Assembly: GCA_022821275.1 (NCBI GenBank)
Contig: JAJEDY010000024.1
Location: forward strand, 1 to 64,000
DNA: 64,000 nt
Source: Candidatus Latescibacterota bacterium
GTDB taxonomy: Bacteria; Latescibacterota; UBA2968
Direction: 5' to 3'
A program made the position numbers and the translations under genes. The notes below the pieces were generated by a model. The model had not been told where the DNA came from, did no database searches, and saw only the letters and a list, made by a program, of their open reading frames with translations. How positions within the stretch are numbered: position 1 is the first letter of the stretch; the number at the start of each line of letters is the position of its first letter. This document shows positions 9,525 to 17,369 of this stretch, piece by piece.

Positions 9525-10916
9525 GTGGACCAAACTGTTAAGGATCGCATCTACGCTTTTTTAGAGCAGCGCGATACGGGTGTACACGCAGAGGTGCTGG
9601 CTTCTGAGGCACTGGGGTTACACGGCGCACGCGGTCCTATAGCCGATAAAGTGGTGCGCGCAGCTATTGATGATGATTCCCGGTTTGCATGTGACCGCGG
9701 TGGCCTGTGGTATTTAAGACCTCCGGGACAGGGTAAGACCCTGCAGGAGGTTTCTTTTTTTTGTTTGGGAGTGGTCGCATCTGCGGATGCTGAGGTTTAT
9801 GAACTTGCAGGGCGCAAGGTGCAGATGGGAGGACGTGAGACGCTGTTTCCCACAGTCCGGATTCGGATGGATGAGCGGGAGGAAAGTTTGGATTCTTATG
9901 CCGAGGGAATGAGAGATGCGATTCCTGTGGGATTTCAGTGGTCCAGGATGCGGAGAGATTTGAATAGGCTGAGTCGTCTGATGATGGGCAGAGAGATTGT
10001 GGATTCCGGGATTTGTCTGTTTCGTTTGGGGCGGCATTTTTGTCCCGATGTGAGGTTGCATTCTGTCGAGGATCTGGCTTCTGCTATGGGGCTGTCTTTT
10101 GTGTCGGATCTCGGGGCTGAAGGAGAGGCGAGTTTGCAGGCCGATATTTTGTTGGATCTTTTGGAACGGTGTGAAGAGGAGGATCTCAATACTATTGAGG
10201 CAGTGACTGCCGCGCTGTACCCGGATCCCGTTCCAATACATTTTGATGCGTATGCTTTTGATGAGGTATTTTTGAGCGCGTTGCCCGAGTTGCCGGGGGT
10301 TTATATTATGCGGGATCGCGAGGGCGGCGTGATTTATGTGGGCAAGGCGGTGAATTTGCGGAGGCGCGTGGGCAGTTATTTTGCCAGAAGGTCGGAGCGA
10401 CCGAAAAAGACGCAGCAGATTTTGGATCGGATATGGTCCATGGAGGTCGAGACGGTGGGGTCTGAGCTTGAGGCCCTTTTGCTCGAGTCGAAACTGATCG
10501 CGCTGTGCCAGCCAGAGTTTAATACGCAATTCGATGTACACAAGCGCGATGCGGAATTGGGTACGCTCAAAAATGTGGTGCTGGTTTTGCCATCGGCTGA
10601 GTTGGAATGCGTTGAGTTGTTCTGTGTTGTGGATAGCACGTCTTTTGCCCAGGTGCGTGCGCGCAAAGATCTATGCGATTGGGAGGCGGTGGAACAGGCG
10701 CTGCACGAGTTCTACTTTTTAGGGGAATCGGAATCAGACCTCGAAACAGGTGCTCCTTTTGAAATTTTGAAAAGCTGGATGGTCGCAAAACGCGATGCGA
10801 TAAATTGGGTGGATATGGATCGCTCGGGTAGTCCGGAAAATGCGTTGCGGATTGTGGGAGAATACGTACAGCAATGCGAAGATGAGGATTGGGAGAAAAT
10901 TTCCTGGCGGGTGTAG
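9525..10916 (+). CDS. GIY-YIG nuclease with a degenerate DnaQ-like exonuclease domain
   Basis: A 463-residue protein from a GTG start. About 1-65 could be a small helical or winged domain. Residues ~72-216 are laid out like the DEDDh exonuclease that precedes GIY-YIG in DnaQ-UvrC fusions (LFRLGRHFCP, then a SVEDLASAMGL helix and a final DILLDLLERC helix). The early D-x-E is replaced by SADAEVYE and the H/D of the last helix by GAEGEAS, so exonuclease activity is probably lost. Residues 258-330 are a UvrC-type GIY-YIG domain: GVY (258-260), IYVGKA (270-275), R280/R281, and a catalytic Glu in the GSELEALLLESKLI helix. Inferred role: a DNA repair nuclease. Confidence 0.82.
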   Translation: MDQTVKDRIYAFLEQRDTGVHAEVLASEALGLHGARGPIADKVVRAAIDDDSRFACDRGGLWYLRPPGQGKTLQEVSFFCLGVVASADAEVYELAGRKVQMGGRETLFPTVRIRMDEREESLDSYAEGMRDAIPVGFQWSRMRRDLNRLSRLMMGREIVDSGICLFRLGRHFCPDVRLHSVEDLASAMGLSFVSDLGAEGEASLQADILLDLLERCEEEDLNTIEAVTAALYPDPVPIHFDAYAFDEVFLSALPELPGVYIMRDREGGVIYVGKAVNLRRRVGSYFARRSERPKKTQQILDRIWSMEVETVGSELEALLLESKLIALCQPEFNTQFDVHKRDAELGTLKNVVLVLPSAELECVELFCVVDSTSFAQVRARKDLCDWEAVEQALHEFYFLGESESDLETGAPFEILKSWMVAKRDAINWVDMDRSGSPENALRIVGEYVQQCEDEDWEKISWRV

Positions 10917-10952
10917 CGGCTTATCCGCCTTAGTAATTTTTTAGATGGAATT

Positions 10953-12905
10953 ATGGATTTACAATTTGTACAAAACTTGTTCCGTGGTGGGGCTCACAGG
11001 ATAGGGATAGCGACGATATTGTTCTTTGTATTTTCGAGTCTTGCCCATAGCAAAACGCAAGACGAACTGCTCGCCGAGAAATTTTCTCCCATTTTGATTT
11101 TGGCAGAAGAACCAGAGAACCCAGGTCGCAGAGTAATATTTCCCGAACCCGTAGAAATCATGGGCGCGAAATCCGCTGCTAACCTCTGGTTTTCAGTAAA
11201 AGTCTATGGCCGAACAACGGAAGGGAAATACGGTCAAGGGGATATCGGAAATTACAAATATTCAGATATAATAAAAGCGTTTCCCAAGTTCAATTCGCTT
11301 CCCAAAGTCGATTTTTCAAAAAATGAATTTGCTTTTTTACCCAAAGAGTTCATTTATCGAGATACGATATTGTTAGACGTCTTAAAAGTGTTAGAAACCC
11401 GTTCTGTCCAGGCAGGTCCTGTACAGGTAGCAATCCAAATAGATCCCATAGAGGAAGGTTCTGCAAAGATAAGTTCTATAGAGATAGCAGAAATAGCACA
11501 GGTAGATTCGGCTCTTTTTTTCGATCCACATTTTGACTATCCCGGCAATAAGGAAAAAGGCGATGACGAGGAAAACTGGTATCACTATTATGAAAGTACT
11601 ACTCACCCTCGCGCTGGAATGCATTTTAAGAATACTGCATACGCGCATATTTTTCAGATTGAGAGCAGCGTTCCCGCATATCATGACAAATTTACAATAC
11701 GGTATTATTACTTTTATCCTTTTAATGATTGGAAAAACAACCACGAAGGGGATTGGCCGTTCATTGACGTCATTATAACAGACCGCGATACCGCTAAGGC
11801 AGAGCTTTTTGGCGTGAACTATTCGTTTCACGGTGACGGGTTAAGTTATATAAAAAAGGGCGGCAGAAAATTCAATCCCCAGAAAGAATTTGCACCCGCA
11901 GAAGGTGGCACGCATCCCGTGGTCTATATCGGGGCGGGGTCTCATGGCAGTTTTCCAACCGGTGGTGATTATCCCCGACGAATATGGTTCATTGATCTTA
12001 CGGAACATCTGACGCACCAGGGGATTGTCTTGAGTACCGAGATTGATGAAAACACAAATCCCGATCTCGCACAATATTATGATTTGGTGCTTTTGCCCAC
12101 GCCCGATAGAGAAGACGCCCATAATATGGGGTTGTCAGCAGACATGAGTTGGTTGGGGGCCGAAGTAAGATGGGGCGAACTCGAAGTGGATTCGCCTTTG
12201 GATTGGCTACCGATAACTGCGATTGTCCAAAATAAATCTCCCGAGGGACCGTTTCACAAAAGCAACTGGGATAAATTTGAAACCGGCAGTTATGACAGTA
12301 AAAAGATTCCTCATACCGAATTTCACCATTTCCCCATTCTTCAAGCGGTTACCTGGCGAGATACCATTGACCTCATGGGTGATATTGTGGTGTATCCCGG
12401 CGAGACCTTGACGATTGAGGCGGGAACGCTGATCCGCGCGTATCCCAATCGAGATATTCACGATATTGCAGATCCTGTGCGAGTCGATATTGTGAACTAC
12501 GGAACAATAAATGCCGATGCGTCAGGAGGGCAGCAAATCGCATTTGAAGGTCAAATAACTGAGCATTCATCTCAACCGAAAGCCGGCGATTGGTATGGCA
12601 TCCGCAATTACGGCACATTGACCTTAAAGAATTGTAAAATTCAACATTCTGTGGTCGGTCTAGAGGGAAATGGCATCGAGATACTGGATAATGTGATATT
12701 GGTGAACAACACGAAGAATAATACGCCTCTTGTCCAGTGCGATTTTAATGGCGATGGGGCGGTGAATTTTGACGACTTTTTGTTATTTGCTGCGGTTTAT
12801 GGGAAAAGTTCATCAGACGAAGGCTTTGACGGCCGCATGGACTTGAATGAGGATGGCAATATTGATTTTTCCGATTTCCTCATCTTTGTTAGTTGCTATC
12901 CCTGA
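10953..12905 (+). CDS. Secreted protein with VPS62-like domain and C-terminal dockerin-like EF-hands
   Basis: A 650-residue protein. A hydrophobic signal segment (IGIATILFFVFSSLAHS) ends near residue 33. The central part contains the segment THPVVYIGAGSHGSFPTGG and nearby aromatic-rich strands characteristic of VPS62-type proteins. The C-terminus has two EF-hand-like calcium loops, DFNGDGAVNFDDF and DLNEDGNIDFSDF, about 30 residues apart, the layout of a type I dockerin. It is presumably extracellular. The dockerin suggests docking to a cohesin or use as a calcium-stabilised anchor, but no cohesin gene is in the window. Confidence 0.72.
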   Translation: MDLQFVQNLFRGGAHRIGIATILFFVFSSLAHSKTQDELLAEKFSPILILAEEPENPGRRVIFPEPVEIMGAKSAANLWFSVKVYGRTTEGKYGQGDIGNYKYSDIIKAFPKFNSLPKVDFSKNEFAFLPKEFIYRDTILLDVLKVLETRSVQAGPVQVAIQIDPIEEGSAKISSIEIAEIAQVDSALFFDPHFDYPGNKEKGDDEENWYHYYESTTHPRAGMHFKNTAYAHIFQIESSVPAYHDKFTIRYYYFYPFNDWKNNHEGDWPFIDVIITDRDTAKAELFGVNYSFHGDGLSYIKKGGRKFNPQKEFAPAEGGTHPVVYIGAGSHGSFPTGGDYPRRIWFIDLTEHLTHQGIVLSTEIDENTNPDLAQYYDLVLLPTPDREDAHNMGLSADMSWLGAEVRWGELEVDSPLDWLPITAIVQNKSPEGPFHKSNWDKFETGSYDSKKIPHTEFHHFPILQAVTWRDTIDLMGDIVVYPGETLTIEAGTLIRAYPNRDIHDIADPVRVDIVNYGTINADASGGQQIAFEGQITEHSSQPKAGDWYGIRNYGTLTLKNCKIQHSVVGLEGNGIEILDNVILVNNTKNNTPLVQCDFNGDGAVNFDDFLLFAAVYGKSSSDEGFDGRMDLNEDGNIDFSDFLIFVSCYP

Positions 12906-12921
12906 GACCGATCTGTAGCCT

Positions 12922-13992
12922 CTACTTTCCCAAAGACTTTAGACCGTGTCCCGTGAGGGGGGCGACGACGATTTCGTTTCTTTGAGATGGGTATTTCACA
13001 AATGCTGCAATGGCTGTGGCCGAAGTGGGTTCGATGTAAAAGCCCATTTCGGCCATTATTTTTTGGGCGTTTCGCGTTTCGTCGTCGTCAACGGTCAGGA
13101 TGTCGCCCCCTGTTTTATCAATGCACTGGACGATCTGCGCTGCACGGGCGGGTTCTGCAATGGCGATGCCTTCGGCGATGGTCGCTGAGGGTTCGTCTGT
13201 CCAGGTGGGCATAAGCGGGGCGCAATGGGCGGATTGCACGGCGATGAGTTTGGGTATGTGAGTGATCAAATTCTGTTTGAGAAGGTCCGTGAATCCGATG
13301 TAAGCCCCAATCAGCAGCGTTCCATTTCCCGTTGGTATGATGAGTGTGTCTGGCGCGTTGAAATTGCGTTGTTCCCAGATTTCATAGGCAAATGTTTTGG
13401 TGCCGTGAAAGAAAAAGGGATTCCAGACATGGCTTGCATAAAAGTGTTGTTGCGCCGCGTCTTGAACTGCATGCGCCGTGTCTTCTCGCGATCCTGGGAT
13501 TTTGTACAGGTTTGCGCCATAGCTCTGGATTTGCGCGAGTTTTGCCGCTGATGTGCTGTCGGGAACGTAGATGTCGCAGGCAATTTCCGCACGCGCTGCA
13601 TAAGCGGCGACAGCTGCGCCCGCATTGCCCGACGAATCTTCGACCATGTGGTGAACGCCAAGTGCTTTTGCATGGCTGATCAAAACGGTTGCGCCGCGGT
13701 CTTTGTACGATCCGGAAGGAAACAGGTGGTCCTGTTTGACGAGGAGGGATTTGCCGGCGATGGTTACGGGTGTTAGCGGGGTGAATCCTTCATCAAGGGT
13801 GACGATAAGGGCGTCGTCTTCAATGGGAATGGCTTCCCGGTAGCGCCAGAGGGTGGGCGGTCGGTGGGGAAGCGCGTCAACGAAGAGCGCGGCCTCAAAG
13901 TGGAGGTCAAAGAGGCCACCGCAGGTGCAGCGCCACTGCAAGGTGTTGGCGCTACAGGTCTTTTCACAGATTTGACATAGCAGGTGTGTCAT
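12922..13992 (-). CDS. thrC: Threonine synthase (PLP-dependent)
   Basis: A 356-residue fold-type II PLP enzyme that converts O-phosphohomoserine to threonine. An N-terminal Cys cluster (C6, C9, C13 and C22, C24) resembles the zinc-ribbon-like start of archaeal-type threonine synthases. The PLP lysine is K97 in SGSYKDRGA, followed by EDSSGNAGAAVAAYAA for phosphate binding and IIPTGNGTLL later. A cystathionine beta-synthase-like or other threonine-synthase-like lyase is a minor alternative. The gene lies one base downstream of the M81 peptidase on the same strand and converges with the dockerin protein. Confidence 0.87.
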   Translation of the reverse strand: MTHLLCQICEKTCSANTLQWRCTCGGLFDLHFEAALFVDALPHRPPTLWRYREAIPIEDDALIVTLDEGFTPLTPVTIAGKSLLVKQDHLFPSGSYKDRGATVLISHAKALGVHHMVEDSSGNAGAAVAAYAARAEIACDIYVPDSTSAAKLAQIQSYGANLYKIPGSREDTAHAVQDAAQQHFYASHVWNPFFFHGTKTFAYEIWEQRNFNAPDTLIIPTGNGTLLIGAYIGFTDLLKQNLITHIPKLIAVQSAHCAPLMPTWTDEPSATIAEGIAIAEPARAAQIVQCIDKTGGDILTVDDDETRNAQKIMAEMGFYIEPTSATAIAAFVKYPSQRNEIVVAPLTGHGLKSLGK

Positions 13993-13993
13993 A

Positions 13994-15460
13994 CTATCCG
14001 TCTATTTCTCGTGGCGGTTGTACGCCATCGTCCAGTGGAAATATGGGGCGTTGGCATTCGGTAAAGGGCAGGGATTTTAAGTTGGCACTGGTGGAGCCGG
14101 GTGCGTCAACAGGCACGATTCGGGCGGCTATTTCTTCGAAGTGAACCCGAAAGCCGTTGGGCGATTTGCACACGACGAGATCAAAATCTCGCGGGTCGAG
14201 GCCGCGCGCTTCAAAGACTTTGCGGTCCATGATGCTTACCGGGCGCGTGGTCGCCATAATGCTGTAAGTCCCGGCCTGGAGGACAGCCGTGTTGCCCGCA
14301 TGTCCGGATGTGCCCGTGCCTGTGATATATGCCCCATCGGTGAGCAGTTGGACATAGACTTCGCATTCGAGGGGGGAAAAACGCGTTTTGTCAATGGCGC
14401 CGCCAATGGGAATGGTTATGGTGGCGCCCACACCTGCGCTAAAGGCCGCTTCAACGGCGTGGGGATCGACAATGGGCAGGAGTGCGCGGCCCTGGTAATT
14501 GTGTTCAAACAGGCCCTTGAGAATGGCGTTGCTATCGCCTGATGCACCCGAAGATGTGGCATCGGCAGCGTCGGAAAAGACGGTGAGGCCCTGAGTTTCT
14601 TCAGATAGGCGAATGGCGTCTGGAATCGCCGTGAGTGGTGCGGTGAAATGGTCGCGATTGTCCCACATGTATTGGGCGATGCGTTTGGCTTCGCGTTGTG
14701 CGCGTTCGGGATCGTTGTCGGTAAAGACAATGACATTGGAGCGCAAGTCGGGTACATCGGTGAAGGGGTTGCCGATATAGACACCGCTACCCAGGCCTCC
14801 TTCGGAATTTTCTATGTCCTGGCACCAGCGGATGGCCTGACCAAAACGTCCGGTTTTGGTGATGAGTTCGTCGCCTCGCACGAGCATGGGCAATCGGATA
14901 TGCGCGCCGGTGGGTTTGACATTGCCATCGAGAAGGGCGAGCAGGTTGCGTGCGCCTCGTTCTCCGGTTTCGTACATGTCGATGTGTGGATACGTGTGGA
15001 AGGGAACCATAATGTCGGATTGCGCGATGAGGCGGTCGGTGATGATGCCGTGGAGGTCAAAGGTGGTGACAATGGGCACATCGCCGAGGATGTTGCGGAT
15101 TTCGGTGAGGACATGTCCTTCGGGATCGACTTCGGTTTCGCCGGCCATTGCGCCGTGAAAGACCATGAGCATCCCGTCTGCGGGTGCGTTGTTGCGAATG
15201 CCTGTGAGCAGTTCGTCCATGAGCCTGTTGAGGTCCGCGTCGGCGACTGGACCGCCGGATACAGATGAGGCTGAATAGACGGGCATCAGGTCGATGTCTT
15301 CGCGTTCGGCAAAGATGTCGAGCGCGCCGGCGATTTCGGTATTGCTACCCCGCAGTGCGAGTAATTCATCGCCGAACATCACGTCGAACATATCGTAGGG
15401 CGTGCGCGCCGGGTTAAAGCTGGATGTTTCTTGTTTGAAGGCTGCGAGTAGAATTTTCAT
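13994..15460 (-). CDS. M81-family metallopeptidase (microcystinase C/MlrC-like)
   Basis: A 488-residue protein. The ATG at 15460 is preferred because it follows GGGAG and gives the family-typical start MKILLAAFKQETSSFNP. Metal-binding candidates are TTFDLHGI and TYPHIDMYETG, as in MlrC. Members hydrolyse short or cyclic peptides in the cytoplasm, substrate here unknown. The C-terminal third contains the MlrC C-terminal domain. It sits 26 nt downstream of an M55 D-aminopeptidase-like gene, and the pair suggests peptide catabolism. Confidence 0.87.
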   Translation of the reverse strand: MKILLAAFKQETSSFNPARTPYDMFDVMFGDELLALRGSNTEIAGALDIFAEREDIDLMPVYSASSVSGGPVADADLNRLMDELLTGIRNNAPADGMLMVFHGAMAGETEVDPEGHVLTEIRNILGDVPIVTTFDLHGIITDRLIAQSDIMVPFHTYPHIDMYETGERGARNLLALLDGNVKPTGAHIRLPMLVRGDELITKTGRFGQAIRWCQDIENSEGGLGSGVYIGNPFTDVPDLRSNVIVFTDNDPERAQREAKRIAQYMWDNRDHFTAPLTAIPDAIRLSEETQGLTVFSDAADATSSGASGDSNAILKGLFEHNYQGRALLPIVDPHAVEAAFSAGVGATITIPIGGAIDKTRFSPLECEVYVQLLTDGAYITGTGTSGHAGNTAVLQAGTYSIMATTRPVSIMDRKVFEARGLDPRDFDLVVCKSPNGFRVHFEEIAARIVPVDAPGSTSANLKSLPFTECQRPIFPLDDGVQPPREIDG

Positions 15461-15486
15461 TTTTTCTCCCGTGCTTTTGCATATTC

Positions 15487-16269
15487 TCAATAATAATCCT
15501 GGATGGATTGCAGTGTTCGCCTCACGGTATAGGGATCAACGCGCTCTGCGCCGGAAAATCCGCGGCTGGCCGACTGCGCGGATTCGAGCCGTTTATAGCG
15601 CACTTCCATGGTGAGTGGCGATGAAAATGCAAAGGGTTTTATGGCGTTGCGTTTTGCTACGGCGTTCTGGATCGTTTCATAGATTTCATTTACCACCCGT
15701 TTGGGGTGTTTGCTTACCGCACAATTCCATCCCATCCCCTGCTTGGTCGTGACTGTGACAACGCCAGGGAAAAAACACTCGGCTTCCGCGGTTCCCTTAT
15801 CGTCACTTGAGGCAAAAATGACTGGTACCCCTCGCTCCCCTGCAACGGCCGCGTCTATGGCCATCTCTCCAACTTCCCGTCCGTTGATTTTGATCCATTG
15901 ATACGTCGCCGAACTGAAGGTATGACACATCACGCCGTCAACTGTATTGTCCATGGCGTGATAACCGACCAGCGCTACGCCATCAAATGATTCATCCATG
16001 CCGGGAAATCGATGTTCAAATCCCACGCCGAGCGCGATATCACATCGCTCGTCCAGGAGGTCGTAATTCAGATTTAAGCTCCCGCCGTGGTTATCCCATA
16101 CAATGACCTGTTCTGCACCGGCTGCAAATAATCCGCGGACAGCAGCATCTGCTTCTCGCGTGGCCTGTAATGTGGCGAACTCTAAATTTCGAGAAGAGTT
16201 CAGAGATGCGTTAGGTGATCCCACGCCACAGGCTACGCCTTCGCAATCGACAGCGACGACAAATTTCAT
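15487..16269 (-). CDS. M55-family D-aminopeptidase (DppA-like)
   Basis: A 261-residue protein. The start at 16269 is set by AAGGAGGT immediately upstream and by the family start MKFVVAVDCEGVACG. DppA zinc ligands D8 and E10 are present (DCEG), with candidate His ligands in VWDNHGGSLNLNYDLL and GYHAMDNTVDGVMCH. DppA is a decameric, self-compartmentalising zinc aminopeptidase for D-amino-acid peptides. An annotated start further upstream at 16368 would add a non-homologous tail and run toward the tRNA promoter on the other strand. It forms an operon with the M81 peptidase and threonine synthase. Confidence 0.88.
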   Translation of the reverse strand: MKFVVAVDCEGVACGVGSPNASLNSSRNLEFATLQATREADAAVRGLFAAGAEQVIVWDNHGGSLNLNYDLLDERCDIALGVGFEHRFPGMDESFDGVALVGYHAMDNTVDGVMCHTFSSATYQWIKINGREVGEMAIDAAVAGERGVPVIFASSDDKGTAEAECFFPGVVTVTTKQGMGWNCAVSKHPKRVVNEIYETIQNAVAKRNAIKPFAFSSPLTMEVRYKRLESAQSASRGFSGAERVDPYTVRRTLQSIQDYY

Positions 16270-16293
16270 TGGTACCTCCTTTTTGTTTCCTGC

Positions 16294-16322
16294 TTGACAG
16301 TTTTTAGAGCTTTGTGTATTTT
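16294..16322 (+). promoter_or_regulatory. Promoter for tRNA-Thr
   Basis: TTGACA (16294-16299), 17-nt spacer, TATTTT (16317-16322). Transcription would start about 50 nt before the mature tRNA. It is divergent to the M55 gene. Confidence 0.65.
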
Positions 16323-16377
16323 TTTCTTTTGAGATGAGGGTTATATTTTTTAAAATACTATTTTTCAATAGTTTAGA

Positions 16378-16453
16378 GCCATCCTAGCTCAGCTGGTAGA
16401 GCACCTGATTCGTAATCAGGCGGTCGGCGGTTCGAATCCGCTGGATGGCTCCA
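16378..16453 (+). tRNA. tRNA-Thr (anticodon CGT)
   Basis: A complete cloverleaf: acceptor stem GCCATCC/GGATGGC, D arm GCTC...GAGC, anticodon stem CCTGA/TCAGG with loop TTCGTAA giving anticodon CGT (reads ACG), T arm GGCGG-TTCGAAT-CCGCT, discriminator T and an encoded CCA at 16451-16453. The flanking promoter and terminator suggest a one-gene unit. Confidence 0.97.
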
Positions 16454-16459
16454 TAAAGA

Positions 16460-16493
16460 AAGGGCTTGTGTCGCTTGGATACAAGCCCTTTTT
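16460..16493 (+). terminator. Terminator of tRNA-Thr
   Basis: AAGGGCTTGT pairs exactly with ACAAGCCCTT around an 11-nt loop, ending in five Ts. It starts seven bases after the CCA end. Confidence 0.92.
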
Positions 16494-16751
16494 GCTGGCG
16501 TAAAATGCGATGTTGTATTTCGCGACTGTGAGGTATTGCCGCACAGTGTGAATTTTTGCTACATTTGTTTTTTGGAATTTTTAGCCAGGAGAATTATTGT
16601 AACATGTTAAAAATAATGATGTTATAGTTTTTTGATATCAATTTTAGTCCATCTGGCACAAAAGTTGCAGTTAAGAGGCAGTGTGACACCTGTCTTGAAC
16701 ACGAGCAGATATTTTCCCGAATGATCTGGAACTTTTAGCCAGGGGGACAGT

Positions 16752-17213
16752 ATGAAATACGTTATGATTTTCTTTTTGCTGAGTTTTGCGCTGGGTTGCA
16801 ATGTGGTTGATCCCGTGTCGATCTCGGGGTCGGTGGAAAAAATTTCGCCCGTGGCATTTGCCAATGCCACTGTGACTATTTTACACGAAGAAGGCTATAC
16901 GGTAGAAACGGTTGATCCCGTGGCCGGTGTGGTCACGACGGGCTGGCGACATGAGTCGAGTTATGCGAGTCAGACTTTTTTCGATGTTTCGCGGCGCACG
17001 CGCATTTCGGTTGTGATGGACTTTTTTACTCATGAGATCAATGTGCAGATGACCAAGCAAAAAAGAAGTGGTGATGATCCCTGGCGCAACAACGGATTAT
17101 CAGATGCCGATAGAGATCGGTTGCGGTTAATTCTCGTGCGTATTCAAGAGCGCATCCGTTTAATTGCCCAGCACGAAGAGGGGGTTGTTGCCACAAAAAG
17201 GAGTATGTGGTGA
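16752..17213 (+). CDS. Small lipoprotein of unknown function
   Basis: A 153-residue protein with a lipoprotein signal (hydrophobic 4-15, LGC with C16 as the lipidation site). After the lipobox it has short strands and a conserved-looking TGWRHESSYASQTFFDVSRRTRISV stretch, split between two beta strands; no named family comes to mind. Shine-Dalgarno AGGGGGA. It may be the first gene of a unit with the TonB receptor and DUF4249-like lipoprotein, though 156 nt with two repeat arrays separate it from the receptor. Of the ~260 bases before it, 16495-16751 hold only a short direct repeat (GGAA-T/C-TTTTAGCCAGG at about 16575 and 16728) and a seven-codon reading frame of doubtful meaning. Confidence 0.75.
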   Translation: MKYVMIFFLLSFALGCNVVDPVSISGSVEKISPVAFANATVTILHEEGYTVETVDPVAGVVTTGWRHESSYASQTFFDVSRRTRISVVMDFFTHEINVQMTKQKRSGDDPWRNNGLSDADRDRLRLILVRIQERIRLIAQHEEGVVATKRSMW

Positions 17214-17221
17214 CGCGCTAG

Positions 17222-17327
17222 CGAATCTACGAATCTACGAATCTACGAATCTACGACGGAGTTTGTAACAACTTTGGGTGGCGGAGCGGGGTTCGTCTAT
17301 TCGTCTATTCGTCTATTCGTCTATTCG
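17222..17327. repeat. Two 8-bp tandem arrays forming an imperfect inverted pair
   Basis: 17222-17256 is four copies of CGAATCTA plus CGA. 17292-17327 is four copies of TTCGTCTA plus TTCG. The reverse complement of the second unit (CGAATAGA by rotation) matches the first at 6 of 8 positions, so the arrays could fold into a ~32-bp stem with regular two-base bulges. They sit in the gap before the TonB receptor. This is not a CRISPR: there are no spacers. Confidence 0.85.
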
Positions 17328-17369
17328 CGCTTTTTGTTGTCGTGCATTCTGCAAGGAAGGATAAATTTG

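Noticed and set aside
16604-16627. Seven-codon leader peptide MLKIMML
   Set aside because: Too short to support; the apparent ribosome site is part of a short direct repeat and no attenuator structure follows.
17222-17327. CRISPR array
   Set aside because: Perfect 8-bp tandem units with no spacers and no cas genes.
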